Translations under genes and position numbers: made by a program
The notes under the pieces: generated by a model
Told to the model about the DNA's origin: nothing
Database searches by the model: none
The model's input: only the letters and a program-made list of their open reading frames with translations
Part shown: positions 1 to 7,971 of the stretch, one piece after another
How positions within the stretch are numbered: position 1 is the stretch's first letter
Layout: each line of letters begins with the position of its first letter
NCBI RefSeq assembly: GCF_014138625.1
Contig: NZ_JACJHY010000028.1
Span: 34,397-98,396 of the forward strand
From: Aminobacter ciceronei
Lineage (GTDB): Bacteria > Pseudomonadota > Alphaproteobacteria > Rhizobiales > Rhizobiaceae
DNA: 64,000 bases
Reading direction: 5' to 3'

Positions 1-1
1 G

Positions 2-262
2 CCGTTCACGCAGATCCAGAACGACTATACCCGCCGCTTCGAAGGCACCGGCCTCGGACTGTCGCTGGTCAAGGGACTGGTTGCCCTGCACGACGGCACG
101 ATGTCGATCGAGAGCGCGCCGGACGAAGGAACGACCGTCACCATCAGCCTGCCCATCGAGGGCCCCGCCTACCGGCCCGAGCCTGCGCGGGGCGAGTTGA
201 TGAAGCTTCCTGCCGGCAGGAACAAGGAGATGCGCAGTGGCCCGCTCCGCAAAGCAAGCTAA
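2..262 (+). CDS. Sensor histidine kinase, C-terminal end (partial)
   Basis: This is the last 86 codons of a gene that begins before the window. The visible part is the end of a HATPase_c domain. The G2 box reads GTGLGLSLVKGLV and is followed by LHDGTMSIESAP and GTTVTISLP, which close the ATP-binding fold. The wording FEGTGLGLSLVKGLVALH is typical of the DivJ/PleC branch of alphaproteobacterial cell-cycle kinases, but with the dimerisation domain missing I cannot name it. It ends at TAA 260-262 and overlaps the next gene by 26 bases, so the two are probably co-transcribed. Confidence 0.85.
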   Translation, partial: PFTQIQNDYTRRFEGTGLGLSLVKGLVALHDGTMSIESAPDEGTTVTISLPIEGPAYRPEPARGELMKLPAGRNKEMRSGPLRKAS

Positions 263-1031
263 ACGGCAGGTCATTGAGGAACGTAGCCCGCTGCAGGACG
301 GCGTCCTGGCGCTCGGCGGGCTGATTGCCCGCAACCCGGTCCTGGTGGGCGGATCGACGGCGTTCATGGTGGCGCTGTTTTATGTCTCGGCGAATGCGCT
401 CTGGTATCAGCCCTATGCGCACAAGGGCGCCTTCTTCTCGACCCGCGAAGCGGTCGAGTTTCCCGACATGAACCAGAACGCGCCCGAGACGACGATCAAG
501 ATCGAACGTCCCGAGGAGGCTGCGGAGGCCGTGCGCCCGCAGGGCGATCCGCGCATCGAACGGGTGCAGGGTATTCTCAAGGACCTTGCGTTCTACGACG
601 GCAACGTCGACGGGTTGAACGGTCCGGCAACGCGCGGCGCCATCCAGGCCTACCAGAAGAAGGTCGGCATGGCGGCATCAGGCGAAATCGACGCGCAGCT
701 GCTCGAGCAACTGGGCGCGGCCGACACCACCGCAGGCATAGCCCCGCGACCGACACCACGTGAACAGGTGATGCCTGCAGCGGCACAAAGGGCAACACAG
801 GCTGCGACGCCGGCACGTGCCGAGCCTGCCGCAGATACCAGCGCGCGGATCATGAAGATCCAGGCCGGGCTGAAGGCTTTCGGCAATGACGGCATCGAGA
901 TCGACGGCGTCCCAGGGGCACGGACGAAGTCCGCAATCCGTGAATTCCAGGCTCTGTTCGGGCTGCCGGAAACGGGCGAGCCCGACCCTGGCGTCTATGC
1001 CAAGATGCGCGAGATCGGCCTGACCAACTGA
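237..1031 (+). CDS. Membrane-anchored protein with two peptidoglycan-binding domains
   Basis: The product is 264 residues. A basic cytoplasmic head is followed by one membrane span at about residues 33-52, then a periplasmic part with two PG_binding_1-type repeats at about 103-160 and 207-260. The first carries LAFYDGNVDGLNGPATRGAI and the second the matching GIEIDGVPGARTKSAI. An Ala/Pro/Thr-rich linker joins them. The start is GTG at 237, supported by AAGGAG at 224-229, although it lies inside the end of the kinase gene. The domains bind cell-wall peptidoglycan, and no hydrolase domain is present. Coupling to a DivJ/PleC-like kinase suggests an envelope or cell-cycle role, which is inference. 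Confidence 0.85.
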   Translation: MARSAKQAKRQVIEERSPLQDGVLALGGLIARNPVLVGGSTAFMVALFYVSANALWYQPYAHKGAFFSTREAVEFPDMNQNAPETTIKIERPEEAAEAVRPQGDPRIERVQGILKDLAFYDGNVDGLNGPATRGAIQAYQKKVGMAASGEIDAQLLEQLGAADTTAGIAPRPTPREQVMPAAAQRATQAATPARAEPAADTSARIMKIQAGLKAFGNDGIEIDGVPGARTKSAIREFQALFGLPETGEPDPGVYAKMREIGLTN

Positions 1032-1114
1032 AGCAGGGCAGCATTGGCTCGGATTGGCCTGTGCGCGCCGAGCCGCTATAGAGGCTTCGTCGAAACTGCG
1101 ATCGGGCCGGTCCT

Positions 1115-1462
1115 ATGCGTCTCACCACTGACTTCTGGGTGTCGGCCCTTTTGCGTCGCGTCTTCGGCGAAGGCGGGTTTGGCGCGATCCTCAACCGTGG
1201 CGCGCTGGAAGCCGGTGCCGTCTTCATCCTCACCCGCGATCGTTTCGGCCGCTCGAACCTCTACGGCCCGGCACCGCAGACCAGCTACGACATGGCCCGA
1301 CCCGGCGAACGCCAGTTCAGCCTGCTTGAAAGCGATGATGACGGCACGGCGATCGAAAAGCGGCTCGAACGCGAGCGGCGTTTCGACCCCGACATTTGGG
1401 TGGTCGAGATCGAGCCCGGCAAGACCGGGATCGTCGACCTCGTTGCGATTACGACGCCTTGA
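1115..1462 (+). CDS. DUF1491 family protein
   Basis: A 115-residue cytoplasmic protein that I recognise as DUF1491, a small family found almost only in alphaproteobacteria and without an established function. Typical features are the opening MRLTTDFWVSALLRRVF, the central GAVFILTRDRFGRSNLYGPA and the closing DIWVVEIEPG. There is no signal peptide or membrane span. Its last 14 bases overlap the 3' end of the convergent DUF2336 gene. A good ribosome binding site is not obvious, but the ATG agrees with the family N-terminus. Confidence 0.8.
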   Translation: MRLTTDFWVSALLRRVFGEGGFGAILNRGALEAGAVFILTRDRFGRSNLYGPAPQTSYDMARPGERQFSLLESDDDGTAIEKRLERERRFDPDIWVVEIEPGKTGIVDLVAITTP

Positions 1463-2456
1463 GCCGGTCGCCCTTGGGCGTAGAGGACTTGACCCTCGTC
1501 TGCAGGCGCTCGGCATTGCTGCGGATGCGGGCACCGACCGACGCGGCCTTCCAGTCGCGAACACGGTCGAGTGCCACGTCGCGATGCAGGGCGCGATAGC
1601 GCTCCAGGAACAGCCTGACCGATTCCGCATGGGCGAACTGGCCGGGCAGGATGGCAGCGGCGAGCAGGAATGCCTGCTCTTCGGCGAGGTCGAGCGCCTT
1701 GAGCGCGTCGATGAGCTGGGAATAGCCAGACTTCTCGGTGATCGAGCGAGCGGCGAGAAGGTCGATTTCCAGCGCGTCGGCAAGCGCTGTCTGGAAGAAG
1801 CTGTCGTTGCCCGTCAGCGCCGTCGTCTTGAGCCTGTCGTAGGCCGGCGCGCGCTCTTCATCCGGCATTGCCTGGCGGGGCGTGGCCGGCGTCATCATCG
1901 CGCGCAGCTTGCGGCGGACATTCTCGGCAAGCTCACCGGGGACGGGGCCATTGGACATGTCGGGTGCAGCGATCGCTTCGGCGGCTTGCGACGCGTTGGC
2001 GGCCGTCTCCTGCTGCCTGGTCACTTCGGGATACACCAAGCGTGGGCGCTCGAGCACCCGGATCAGGTCGGCAATGGTCTTGTGCAGGTTCGGGCGGCGG
2101 GCGATCGCGCGCGCATGCGGCAGGCCGTGACGGCCGATCAGCGCGATCAGCGTGACGTCGGACAGAACAGGTGACCGCACGAGCAGCGGTGCTGCGATGT
2201 CGACGGGTTCGTCGCAGAGTTTGCGGACCAGGCCGAACGGCGCGTATTCGCTTTCCGAAAGGGCTGCGGCGACAAACCGGCGGGCTTCCACCGACACCTT
2301 GTCGAACAGCGGCAGAGTCAGGTCTTCCAGTTGGGCGATCTCGCGGCGCGAAGGCCGGGGCAGGGCGCAGAAGGCTGAGACTGCTGCTCGGAACAGCCGC
2401 TCTGGCTTACCGGTTTCGCGTCCGATGGCAATCTGCCTGAAGTCCGATGCTGACAC
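1449..2456 (-). CDS. DUF2336 domain protein
   Basis: This gene encodes about 335 residues if it starts at GTG 2456 (V-S-A-S-D-F). An in-frame start at 2510 would add 18 unconserved-looking residues. The sequence is a run of amphipathic helices resembling HEAT-like repeats, with pieces such as VLSDVTLIALIGRHGLPHAR that mark DUF2336, a family common in Rhizobiales and of unknown function. No signal peptide or catalytic motif is visible. It is convergent with the DUF1491 gene. The exact start is uncertain because neither candidate has a strong Shine-Dalgarno sequence. Confidence 0.72.
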   Translation of the reverse strand: MSASDFRQIAIGRETGKPERLFRAAVSAFCALPRPSRREIAQLEDLTLPLFDKVSVEARRFVAAALSESEYAPFGLVRKLCDEPVDIAAPLLVRSPVLSDVTLIALIGRHGLPHARAIARRPNLHKTIADLIRVLERPRLVYPEVTRQQETAANASQAAEAIAAPDMSNGPVPGELAENVRRKLRAMMTPATPRQAMPDEERAPAYDRLKTTALTGNDSFFQTALADALEIDLLAARSITEKSGYSQLIDALKALDLAEEQAFLLAAAILPGQFAHAESVRLFLERYRALHRDVALDRVRDWKAASVGARIRSNAERLQTRVKSSTPKGDRLKAS

Positions 2457-2849
2457 GAACGGGTACGCCTGACAAAAACTCGACACTGCCCTGGATCGTC
2501 TGACGCCCACGCGCCATGGCTTCCTAAGGTGAACATAAACTTAGCGAGGATTTGTTAGCGCACTGTTAACTCTGGCGTTAAGGAATCCGTTTGTTACCAA
2601 TTGGTTACGCGGATTTTCCAGCGAAACCGGGCAAAGCGGGCCGCACCAGGCCCGTGTCATCGGCAATGCTGCTGCTTTCACGCGCGTCTAACGGCGATCG
2701 GATATCAAGGGGGTGCCAAGGGCGCAGGCGAGAACCAGGAATTGAATCAAATCCTTGGCAGTAACGGTCTGTTAACCTCTCTGCTGGCCTTATCGAAGCG
2801 GAGGCGTTGCGTGCTTACTCCGGTCGAACCGAGAGGGAAATCGCGAACC
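2457..2849. other. Intergenic region between divergent genes
   Basis: About 390 bases separate the DUF2336 gene from the small gene at 2850. The stretch 2530-2620 is AT-richer than its surroundings and holds several TTAAC-type words, as expected of promoter DNA. No RNA gene or convincing reading frame was found. The TTAA pair at 2566-2569 and 2578-2581 has an 8-base spacer and so does not meet the CtrA consensus. Confidence 0.5.
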
Positions 2850-3038
2850 ATGGGCAGTGTTGTGTCATTCATGCCGCGTCAGGCGGCCATCCGCCGGTCT
2901 CCCCGGACAGCGGAAACTTCGGCATCCATCATCATCTTTCCAGGCGTGCGCTACGAGCGGACCAAGGGCCCGGCTTCGGGTGCCGGTGAGTTGCGCAACG
3001 ATGCGCCCCGCCGCAACGATCCGGTGCCGCGTCACTGA
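2850..3038 (+). CDS. Small conserved protein, 62 residues
   Basis: A short frame starting at ATG 2850 behind a GAGAGGGA ribosome binding site at 2831-2838. The predicted product has a central ASIIIFPGVRYER block, a signature I recall from small proteins of unknown function in rhizobia, preceded by a basic region and followed by a hydrophilic tail. It has no signal peptide. The frame stays open upstream to about 2601, but that part is low complexity and lacks a ribosome binding site. It may be a regulatory or ribosome-associated micro-protein, which is a guess. Confidence 0.6.
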   Translation: MGSVVSFMPRQAAIRRSPRTAETSASIIIFPGVRYERTKGPASGAGELRNDAPRRNDPVPRH

Positions 3039-3098
3039 AGGCAACGGAGCGGAGCATCCGCAAGGCTGGGCATTGCACGCCCGGCTTGCTGCGCACCC

Positions 3099-3641
3099 TT
3101 ACTGGATGTCGCAGTTGATGCCGTCGAGGAAGCGCGACACCGTCGGCTTCCAGCTGTCGTCGGGAACGAAGACGCGAACGACGACGATGCCTTCATCGAT
3201 GGGCGTTTCGACGAAAATCGATCTCTCGAACTCGGTTGGCAGCTCCTTGCGCAGGTCGATCATCTGTGCCGGTGTCAGCACAACGAAATCGAGGGTGCCG
3301 TCGGTCGCGGTGCGGTCGTTGAAGCTGTAGATGTTCTGCCCGCTGCGGTCGTAGACCGAGACCGACCAGTAGGGGACCTTGCCGGCATTGTCGATGCGGA
3401 CGACACCTTCGTCGAGATCGAAGCGGCAGGCGGCCTCGAAGAAGGACGGATCGAGCGCCTTCACCACCGGCGTGCCGCCGATCTCCTGGTCGAGACGGAC
3501 GACCTTGTTGGGGCCGGCGACCATGGCAAGGCGCGACCAGGCATCGCGCTCGGAGAAGCTCGGCACCAGAAGCAGGATGACGATGTGGGCGATGCCGGCG
3601 CCGATCAGGCCGATCGCCAGGGCATGAAGCAGCCTACGCAT
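3099..3641 (-). CDS. DUF1254 family membrane-anchored protein
   Basis: The product is 180 residues. It opens MRRLLHALAIGLIGAGIAH, a single N-terminal membrane anchor, and continues with a globular periplasmic part carrying PYWSVSVYDRSGQNIYSFND, typical of short DUF1254 proteins. ATG 3641 overlaps the end of the DUF1214 gene by 8 bases, so translation is probably coupled. In larger bacterial proteins DUF1254 and DUF1214 sit in one chain; here they are two adjacent single-domain proteins, which is common in Rhizobiales. Function is unknown, and co-folding of the two is a reasonable inference. Confidence 0.75.
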   Translation of the reverse strand: MRRLLHALAIGLIGAGIAHIVILLLVPSFSERDAWSRLAMVAGPNKVVRLDQEIGGTPVVKALDPSFFEAACRFDLDEGVVRIDNAGKVPYWSVSVYDRSGQNIYSFNDRTATDGTLDFVVLTPAQMIDLRKELPTEFERSIFVETPIDEGIVVVRVFVPDDSWKPTVSRFLDGINCDIQ

Positions 3642-4218
3642 TGCACTGGACCCTGACGATGCGCGGCATCTCGATGCCGGAGAGGCCGGTGCTGCTGGCA
3701 ATGGGCGTGTCGTAGAAGGTCAGCACCAGGTTCATCGCGCCGACACCTGTGACCGAGAGCCAGTTGCCTGGTTCGGGCCGCGTGCCGACCGCGACGCTGA
3801 TCGAGTTGTCGGGCTGGCGCAGCACTTCCAGTGAATGCAGCGTGGCATCGCGGCGTATCCCCGATTTGAGCGGGATATGCGCCCTGTCGGTCGCATAGAG
3901 CGTCCAGAATCGGGCGACCGGCAGCGACCCTTCGATGCGGTAGTTGCATTCGCTCTTCAGGGTAACGCCTGCGGAGTCGCGGTCGGCGACAAAGCTGAGG
4001 CCTTCGGCGCGGCCCAGCGCCAGAACGCCGTCGCGGGCGACACGCGCTTTCGAATAGGGGTCGGCTTCCGGGGTGCCGATGTCGGGAAAGGCGGTCCAGG
4101 GGCCGACTGACACGGCGCCGATGCCCTCCTGCGAGTTCAGCACCATGCCGACACTGGCAGCGCCGCCGCCGACAGCGATGGCGATGGCGAGGGCGATCAG
4201 GATCGATTGTTTCAGCAT
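3634..4218 (-). CDS. DUF1214 family membrane-anchored protein
   Basis: This 194-residue protein starts at ATG 4218 with MLKQSILIALAIAIAVGGG, a membrane anchor or uncleaved signal. The body contains ARFWTLYATD, DNSISVAVG and GNWLSVTG, the recognisable DUF1214 beta-sandwich words. It is the first gene of a two-gene unit with the DUF1254 protein. An upstream extension in the same frame is Pro/Arg-rich and overlaps the end of the neighbouring penicillin-binding gene, so I rejected it. The biochemical role is not known. Confidence 0.77.
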   Translation of the reverse strand: MLKQSILIALAIAIAVGGGAASVGMVLNSQEGIGAVSVGPWTAFPDIGTPEADPYSKARVARDGVLALGRAEGLSFVADRDSAGVTLKSECNYRIEGSLPVARFWTLYATDRAHIPLKSGIRRDATLHSLEVLRQPDNSISVAVGTRPEPGNWLSVTGVGAMNLVLTFYDTPIASSTGLSGIEMPRIVRVQCNA

Positions 4219-4333
4219 GAGCCGCCGCAGGATGGAGTTGGCGGAGGAATATCCTGCCCTTTGACAGGAAGGCAAGCGGGCAGCGGCTGCAACCGGTGGG
4301 CGAACATGTGCTGGCTGGATCCTTGCCCCGATG

Positions 4334-6487
4334 TCACAGTGCCGACAGCGTCTCGGGTTCGGGCGGTGCAACGATCGCGGGCGCCTTGTGGAAGACGTCG
4401 GCGATGTCGCGCAGCGCACGGGTGGTCGTGCTGGACAGGACGGGAGGACGGTCGGAGGTATCGACGGCCTGCTGCGGCCCGTTCTTGGCGGCTTCCTCTG
4501 CCTTGGCGATGGCCGCCGGATCGACATAGGGATCCTTGATGCCGGGAATCGGCTTGAGGTCGATGTTCTGGTGGGCGTAGGCCATGAAGCGCTGCCAGAC
4601 CATGGCAGGAAGCGAGCCGCCGGTCATGTTGTTGGTGGTCGAGAAGTCGTCATTGCCCAGCCAGACGGCGGCTGTGTAGTTGCCGGTGTAGCCGATGTAC
4701 CAGGCGTCGCGATAGGATTGGGTGGTTCCCGTCTTGCCGGCGGAGCGGATGTTGGGCAGCGCCGCCTTGCGCGCCGTGCCGACCTCGGGGATCTGCACCA
4801 TGATCGAGTTCATCGAGGCGACCGCCTGCTCGGACAGCACGCGGTGCGGCGGCGGCGCATCCTTGCTGTAGTCGTAGATGAGCTGGCCGGAATGGGTGAC
4901 GAGCTGGGTGATGCCGTGGCGGGTGCCGACGATGCCGTTCTGCGCCAGCACGCTGTAGCCGGTCGCCTGATCCATGACGGTCAGGCCCGAGGTGCCAAGC
5001 ACCATCGTCTTGTGCGAGCTGACAGGAGATTCGACGCCCATCGCCTCGGCCATCGCCTTGATCGGCGGGATCGACAGATGGTCCTTGGCAAGGCGTACCG
5101 GCACGGTGTTGATCGACTTGATCAGCGCGGTCGACAGCGTCATGCGCCCGGAATAGCCGCGGGTGTAGTTCTTCGGCGACCAGGCACCCCAGCTGATCGG
5201 GCCATCCGAAATGACCGATTCCGGCGTGAAGCCGTTTTCCATGGCGGTGGCATAGACATAGGGCTTGAACGACGAGCCGGTCTGGCGCTGCGCCCTGGTG
5301 GCGCGGTTGAACTGGCTGGCGCCATAGTCACGCCCACCGACGATGGCGCGCACCGCACCATTGGTCTCGATGACGACGACCGCACCTTCGGTGACGTGAT
5401 ACTCCTTGCCGAACTGGCGAAGGTGAAATTCGACCGACTCTTCCGCCGCCTTCTGGATGTTCATGTCGATGGTGGTGCGGGCGACCAGCGAGTGGATGCC
5501 TGATTTCGCTGCGATCTTCTTGACCTCGTCGAAGGCCCAGTCGAGGAAATAGTCGGGGCTCTTGCGGTCGCCACGGTCGACGATGTCGGCTGGATGCAGC
5601 CGTGCCGACAGCACCTGGCCTTCGGTCATGAAGCCTGCCTGCACCAGGTTGCTGAGCACCACATTGGCGCGGGCGCGGGCGGCGGGAAGGTTGATGTGGG
5701 GCGCGTATTTGGTCGGCGCCTTGAACAGGCCGGCAAGCATCGCCGCCTCGGCGAGGTTGAGGTCCTTGACCTGCTTGCCGAAGTAGAAGTCGGCCGCAGC
5801 TGCAATGCCGAAGGTGCCGCCGCCCATATAGGCGCGGTCGAGATAGAGCTGCAGGATCTCTTTCTTGGACAGGTTCGATTCGAGCCAGATCGACAGGAAG
5901 GCTTCCTTGACCTTGCGCTCGACGGTGCGTTCGTTGGTCAGGAACAGGTTCTTGGCCAGCTGCTGGGTCAGGCTCGAACCGCCCTGGACCACCGAATTGG
6001 CGCGGACGTTTTCCGACATGGCCCTGACAAGGCCGAGAAAGTCGATGCCGTAATGCTCGAAGAAGCGCCGGTCCTCGGTCGCCAGCACCGCCTTGATGAC
6101 ATGGTCCGGCATCTCGTCGACCGGCACCGAGTCGCGCTGGATGATGCCGCGCTGGCCGATCTCGTTGCCGTAGCGGTCGAGGAAGGTGACGGCGAAGTCG
6201 TCCTGGTTGCGCCAGTTGCCGGTGGTTTCCTGGAAGGCCGGCATGGCCAGCGCCAGCATCACCACCGAGCCGCCTGCGGCCATGGTGAAGGATTCGCTCA
6301 GGACCTCGATGACGCCGCGGCGCCAGCCTTTGACGCGGAAGCGGCGGAAGAAGATGGTGGCATTTTCCCAGAACTGCTGCGCCCGGAAGCGGAGTTCATA
6401 CAGCGACGAGTCGAGCCAGGCGTCGAATGCCAGCAGACCCGCCGAGATGCGGCCTCGTTTCTTGCGCGGTGGGATGGGATTTTCCAT
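4334..6487 (-). CDS. Class A penicillin-binding protein (PBP1A-like)
   Basis: A bifunctional murein synthase of 717 residues that polymerises lipid II and cross-links the glycan strands at the outer face of the inner membrane. A basic cytoplasmic tail (PPRKKRGR) precedes a membrane span at about residues 66-84. The GT51 glycosyltransferase domain follows, with EDRRFFEHYG (catalytic Glu near 138), QGGSSLTQQLAKN and the ERKVKEAF helix. The transpeptidase has the Ser-x-x-Lys motif in TGSSFKP, the S-x-N motif in KSINT and the KTG motif in SAGKTGTT. The start at ATG 6487 gives MENPIPP; six extra residues upstream are possible. Rhizobia carry several paralogues, so I give no gene symbol. Confidence 0.93.
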   Translation of the reverse strand: MENPIPPRKKRGRISAGLLAFDAWLDSSLYELRFRAQQFWENATIFFRRFRVKGWRRGVIEVLSESFTMAAGGSVVMLALAMPAFQETTGNWRNQDDFAVTFLDRYGNEIGQRGIIQRDSVPVDEMPDHVIKAVLATEDRRFFEHYGIDFLGLVRAMSENVRANSVVQGGSSLTQQLAKNLFLTNERTVERKVKEAFLSIWLESNLSKKEILQLYLDRAYMGGGTFGIAAAADFYFGKQVKDLNLAEAAMLAGLFKAPTKYAPHINLPAARARANVVLSNLVQAGFMTEGQVLSARLHPADIVDRGDRKSPDYFLDWAFDEVKKIAAKSGIHSLVARTTIDMNIQKAAEESVEFHLRQFGKEYHVTEGAVVVIETNGAVRAIVGGRDYGASQFNRATRAQRQTGSSFKPYVYATAMENGFTPESVISDGPISWGAWSPKNYTRGYSGRMTLSTALIKSINTVPVRLAKDHLSIPPIKAMAEAMGVESPVSSHKTMVLGTSGLTVMDQATGYSVLAQNGIVGTRHGITQLVTHSGQLIYDYSKDAPPPHRVLSEQAVASMNSIMVQIPEVGTARKAALPNIRSAGKTGTTQSYRDAWYIGYTGNYTAAVWLGNDDFSTTNNMTGGSLPAMVWQRFMAYAHQNIDLKPIPGIKDPYVDPAAIAKAEEAAKNGPQQAVDTSDRPPVLSSTTTRALRDIADVFHKAPAIVAPPEPETLSAL

Positions 6488-6932
6488 TCGAGACGAGCCC
6501 GGCACGTGACTGCAGCTTACACCAAAACGCTTTTGCTGGCGAATTCAGGGCGCGCGTCCCTCGGCCCAGCTTCGACTTGTCCCCGATTTTTGTTGCCGCG
6601 ACAAGAGCAAGTTGAACACAGTCCAGCGATTAGCAGGCAAGCTGCTTTACCCCGGAGATCATGAACATATTGAACCCGAACCCCCGAAATCTGCGATCCG
6701 GGCCGCCGCCATGACCATGCCGATCGGGGCAGGCTTTTTGGCGGTGTCGACGATGCGGCGATGACCGATACCCTGATGCGGGTGATCCCTGGGCGTCCGG
6801 CGCCGGTTGCGATCTTTGCCCGGATGTCGGCAAAGGGCGGATCGGCGAGAATGAGCAGACTTGCATATGCGCGTGTTTGCATGAATTCATTGTTCATTCC
6901 ACGTTCAGCACTGGCGTATTAGAAATCCTGCC
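6488..6932. other. Intergenic region, no gene seen
   Basis: About 445 bases lie between the divergent penicillin-binding gene and the FeuN-like gene. Open frames here give Arg/Ser/Pro-rich translations without a family look. A perfect 10-bp palindrome, ATGAATTCAT, sits at 6881-6890, about 40 bases before the downstream start, and could be an operator for the feuNPQ block. Nothing else could be supported. Confidence 0.45.
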
Positions 6933-7229
6933 ATGAAAACGCTTCGCTCCATATTCCGGCCTGCCATGACTGCGGTCTGCGCGCTTGGCCTGTTTGCCAC
7001 CTCGGCGGCAGCGGCGCCGATGCCGTCGGCGGAAGGTGGCGAATATCTCGTGGCTGCCGCGGATTGCTACTCGATCGGCCAGCAAGTGGCCGACGAGCAT
7101 GGTGGCACCCTGGCGCGGGCGTCCGAATCCAACCAGGGCGGCCAGTCGGTCTGCGTCATCGTGGTGCTGGTGCCGGCCAAGGACGGCCAGCGTCCGCGTC
7201 GCGTCGAGGTCGTGGTGCCGGCCGACTAG
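6933..7229 (+). CDS. feuN: Small periplasmic protein, FeuN-like
   Basis: The product has 98 residues and a clear signal peptide (MKTLRSIFRPAMTAVCALGL, then ATSAAAA). The mature part is about 70 residues and resembles a PepSY-type small fold: two cysteines flank a GGTLARASESNQGGQSVC segment and a strand-rich end RRVEVVVPAD follows. It lies 66 bases upstream of a FeuP/FeuQ-type two-component system. In Sinorhizobium meliloti the small periplasmic protein FeuN is encoded next to feuPQ and restrains signalling by the kinase FeuQ. Position, size and export fit that role, but the assignment rests on context because the protein is too short to be sure by eye. Confidence 0.65.
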   Translation: MKTLRSIFRPAMTAVCALGLFATSAAAAPMPSAEGGEYLVAAADCYSIGQQVADEHGGTLARASESNQGGQSVCVIVVLVPAKDGQRPRRVEVVVPAD

Positions 7230-7295
7230 TCTGGATTTCCCGCAACTCCGGAATCGCCTATATCTCCATCATCTTTTCACTGGTCGCAAAACCGC

Positions 7296-7961
7296 ATGCG
7301 CATACTCGTCGTCGAAGATGACAAGGACCTGAACCGCCAGATCTCCGAGGCGCTGACCGATGCCGGCTACGTCGTCGACAAGGCCTTTGACGGCGAGGAG
7401 GGGCATTTCCTCGGCGACACCGAACCTTATGACGCCATCGTGCTCGATATCGGCCTGCCGCAGATGGACGGCATCAGCGTCGTCGAGCGCTGGCGCCGCG
7501 AGGGCCGCAAGATGCCGGTGCTGATGCTGACGGCGCGCGACCGCTGGAGCGACAAGGTTGCCGGCATCGATGCTGGCGCCGACGATTACGTCACCAAGCC
7601 GTTCCATATCGAGGAAGTGTTGGCGCGGGTGAGGGCGCTGATCCGCCGCGCCGCCGGCCATGCTTCGTCCGAACTGTCCTGCGGGCCGCTCCGGCTCGAC
7701 ACCAAGGCCTCCAAGGCCGACGTCAACGGCGTGCCGCTCAAGCTGACCTCGCATGAGTTCCGGCTGCTTGCCTATCTGATGCACCATATGGGCGAAGTCG
7801 TCTCGCGCACCGAGCTTGTCGAGCATCTCTACGACCAGGATTTCGACAGGGATTCCAACACGATCGAGGTGTTTGTCGGGCGTCTTCGCAAGAAGATGGG
7901 CATCGACATGATCGAAACCGTCCGCGGTATGGGCTACCGCATGCGCGAGCCGGAGGCGTAA
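7296..7961 (+). CDS. feuP: OmpR-family response regulator, FeuP-like
   Basis: A 221-residue regulator with a receiver domain and a winged-helix DNA-binding domain. The acidic pair is EDD at 7-9, the phosphorylation site is Asp51 in VLDIGLP, and the conserved Lys is in YVTKPF. The C-terminal half has LTSHEFRLLAYL and the recognition helix NTIEVFVGRLRKK, as in OmpR/PhoB proteins. In rhizobia FeuP/FeuQ controls cyclic beta-glucan export (ndvA) and related osmotic functions. The kinase gene follows after about 10 bases. An ATG with no strong ribosome binding site suggests a weakly translated or leaderless message. Confidence 0.82.
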   Translation: MRILVVEDDKDLNRQISEALTDAGYVVDKAFDGEEGHFLGDTEPYDAIVLDIGLPQMDGISVVERWRREGRKMPVLMLTARDRWSDKVAGIDAGADDYVTKPFHIEEVLARVRALIRRAAGHASSELSCGPLRLDTKASKADVNGVPLKLTSHEFRLLAYLMHHMGEVVSRTELVEHLYDQDFDRDSNTIEVFVGRLRKKMGIDMIETVRGMGYRMREPEA

Positions 7962-7971
7962 GGCGGAACAG

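Noticed and set aside
2566..2581. TTAA-N8-TTAA as a CtrA binding site
   Set aside because: CtrA full sites need a 7-base spacer, and the flanking bases do not fit the TTAACC preference.
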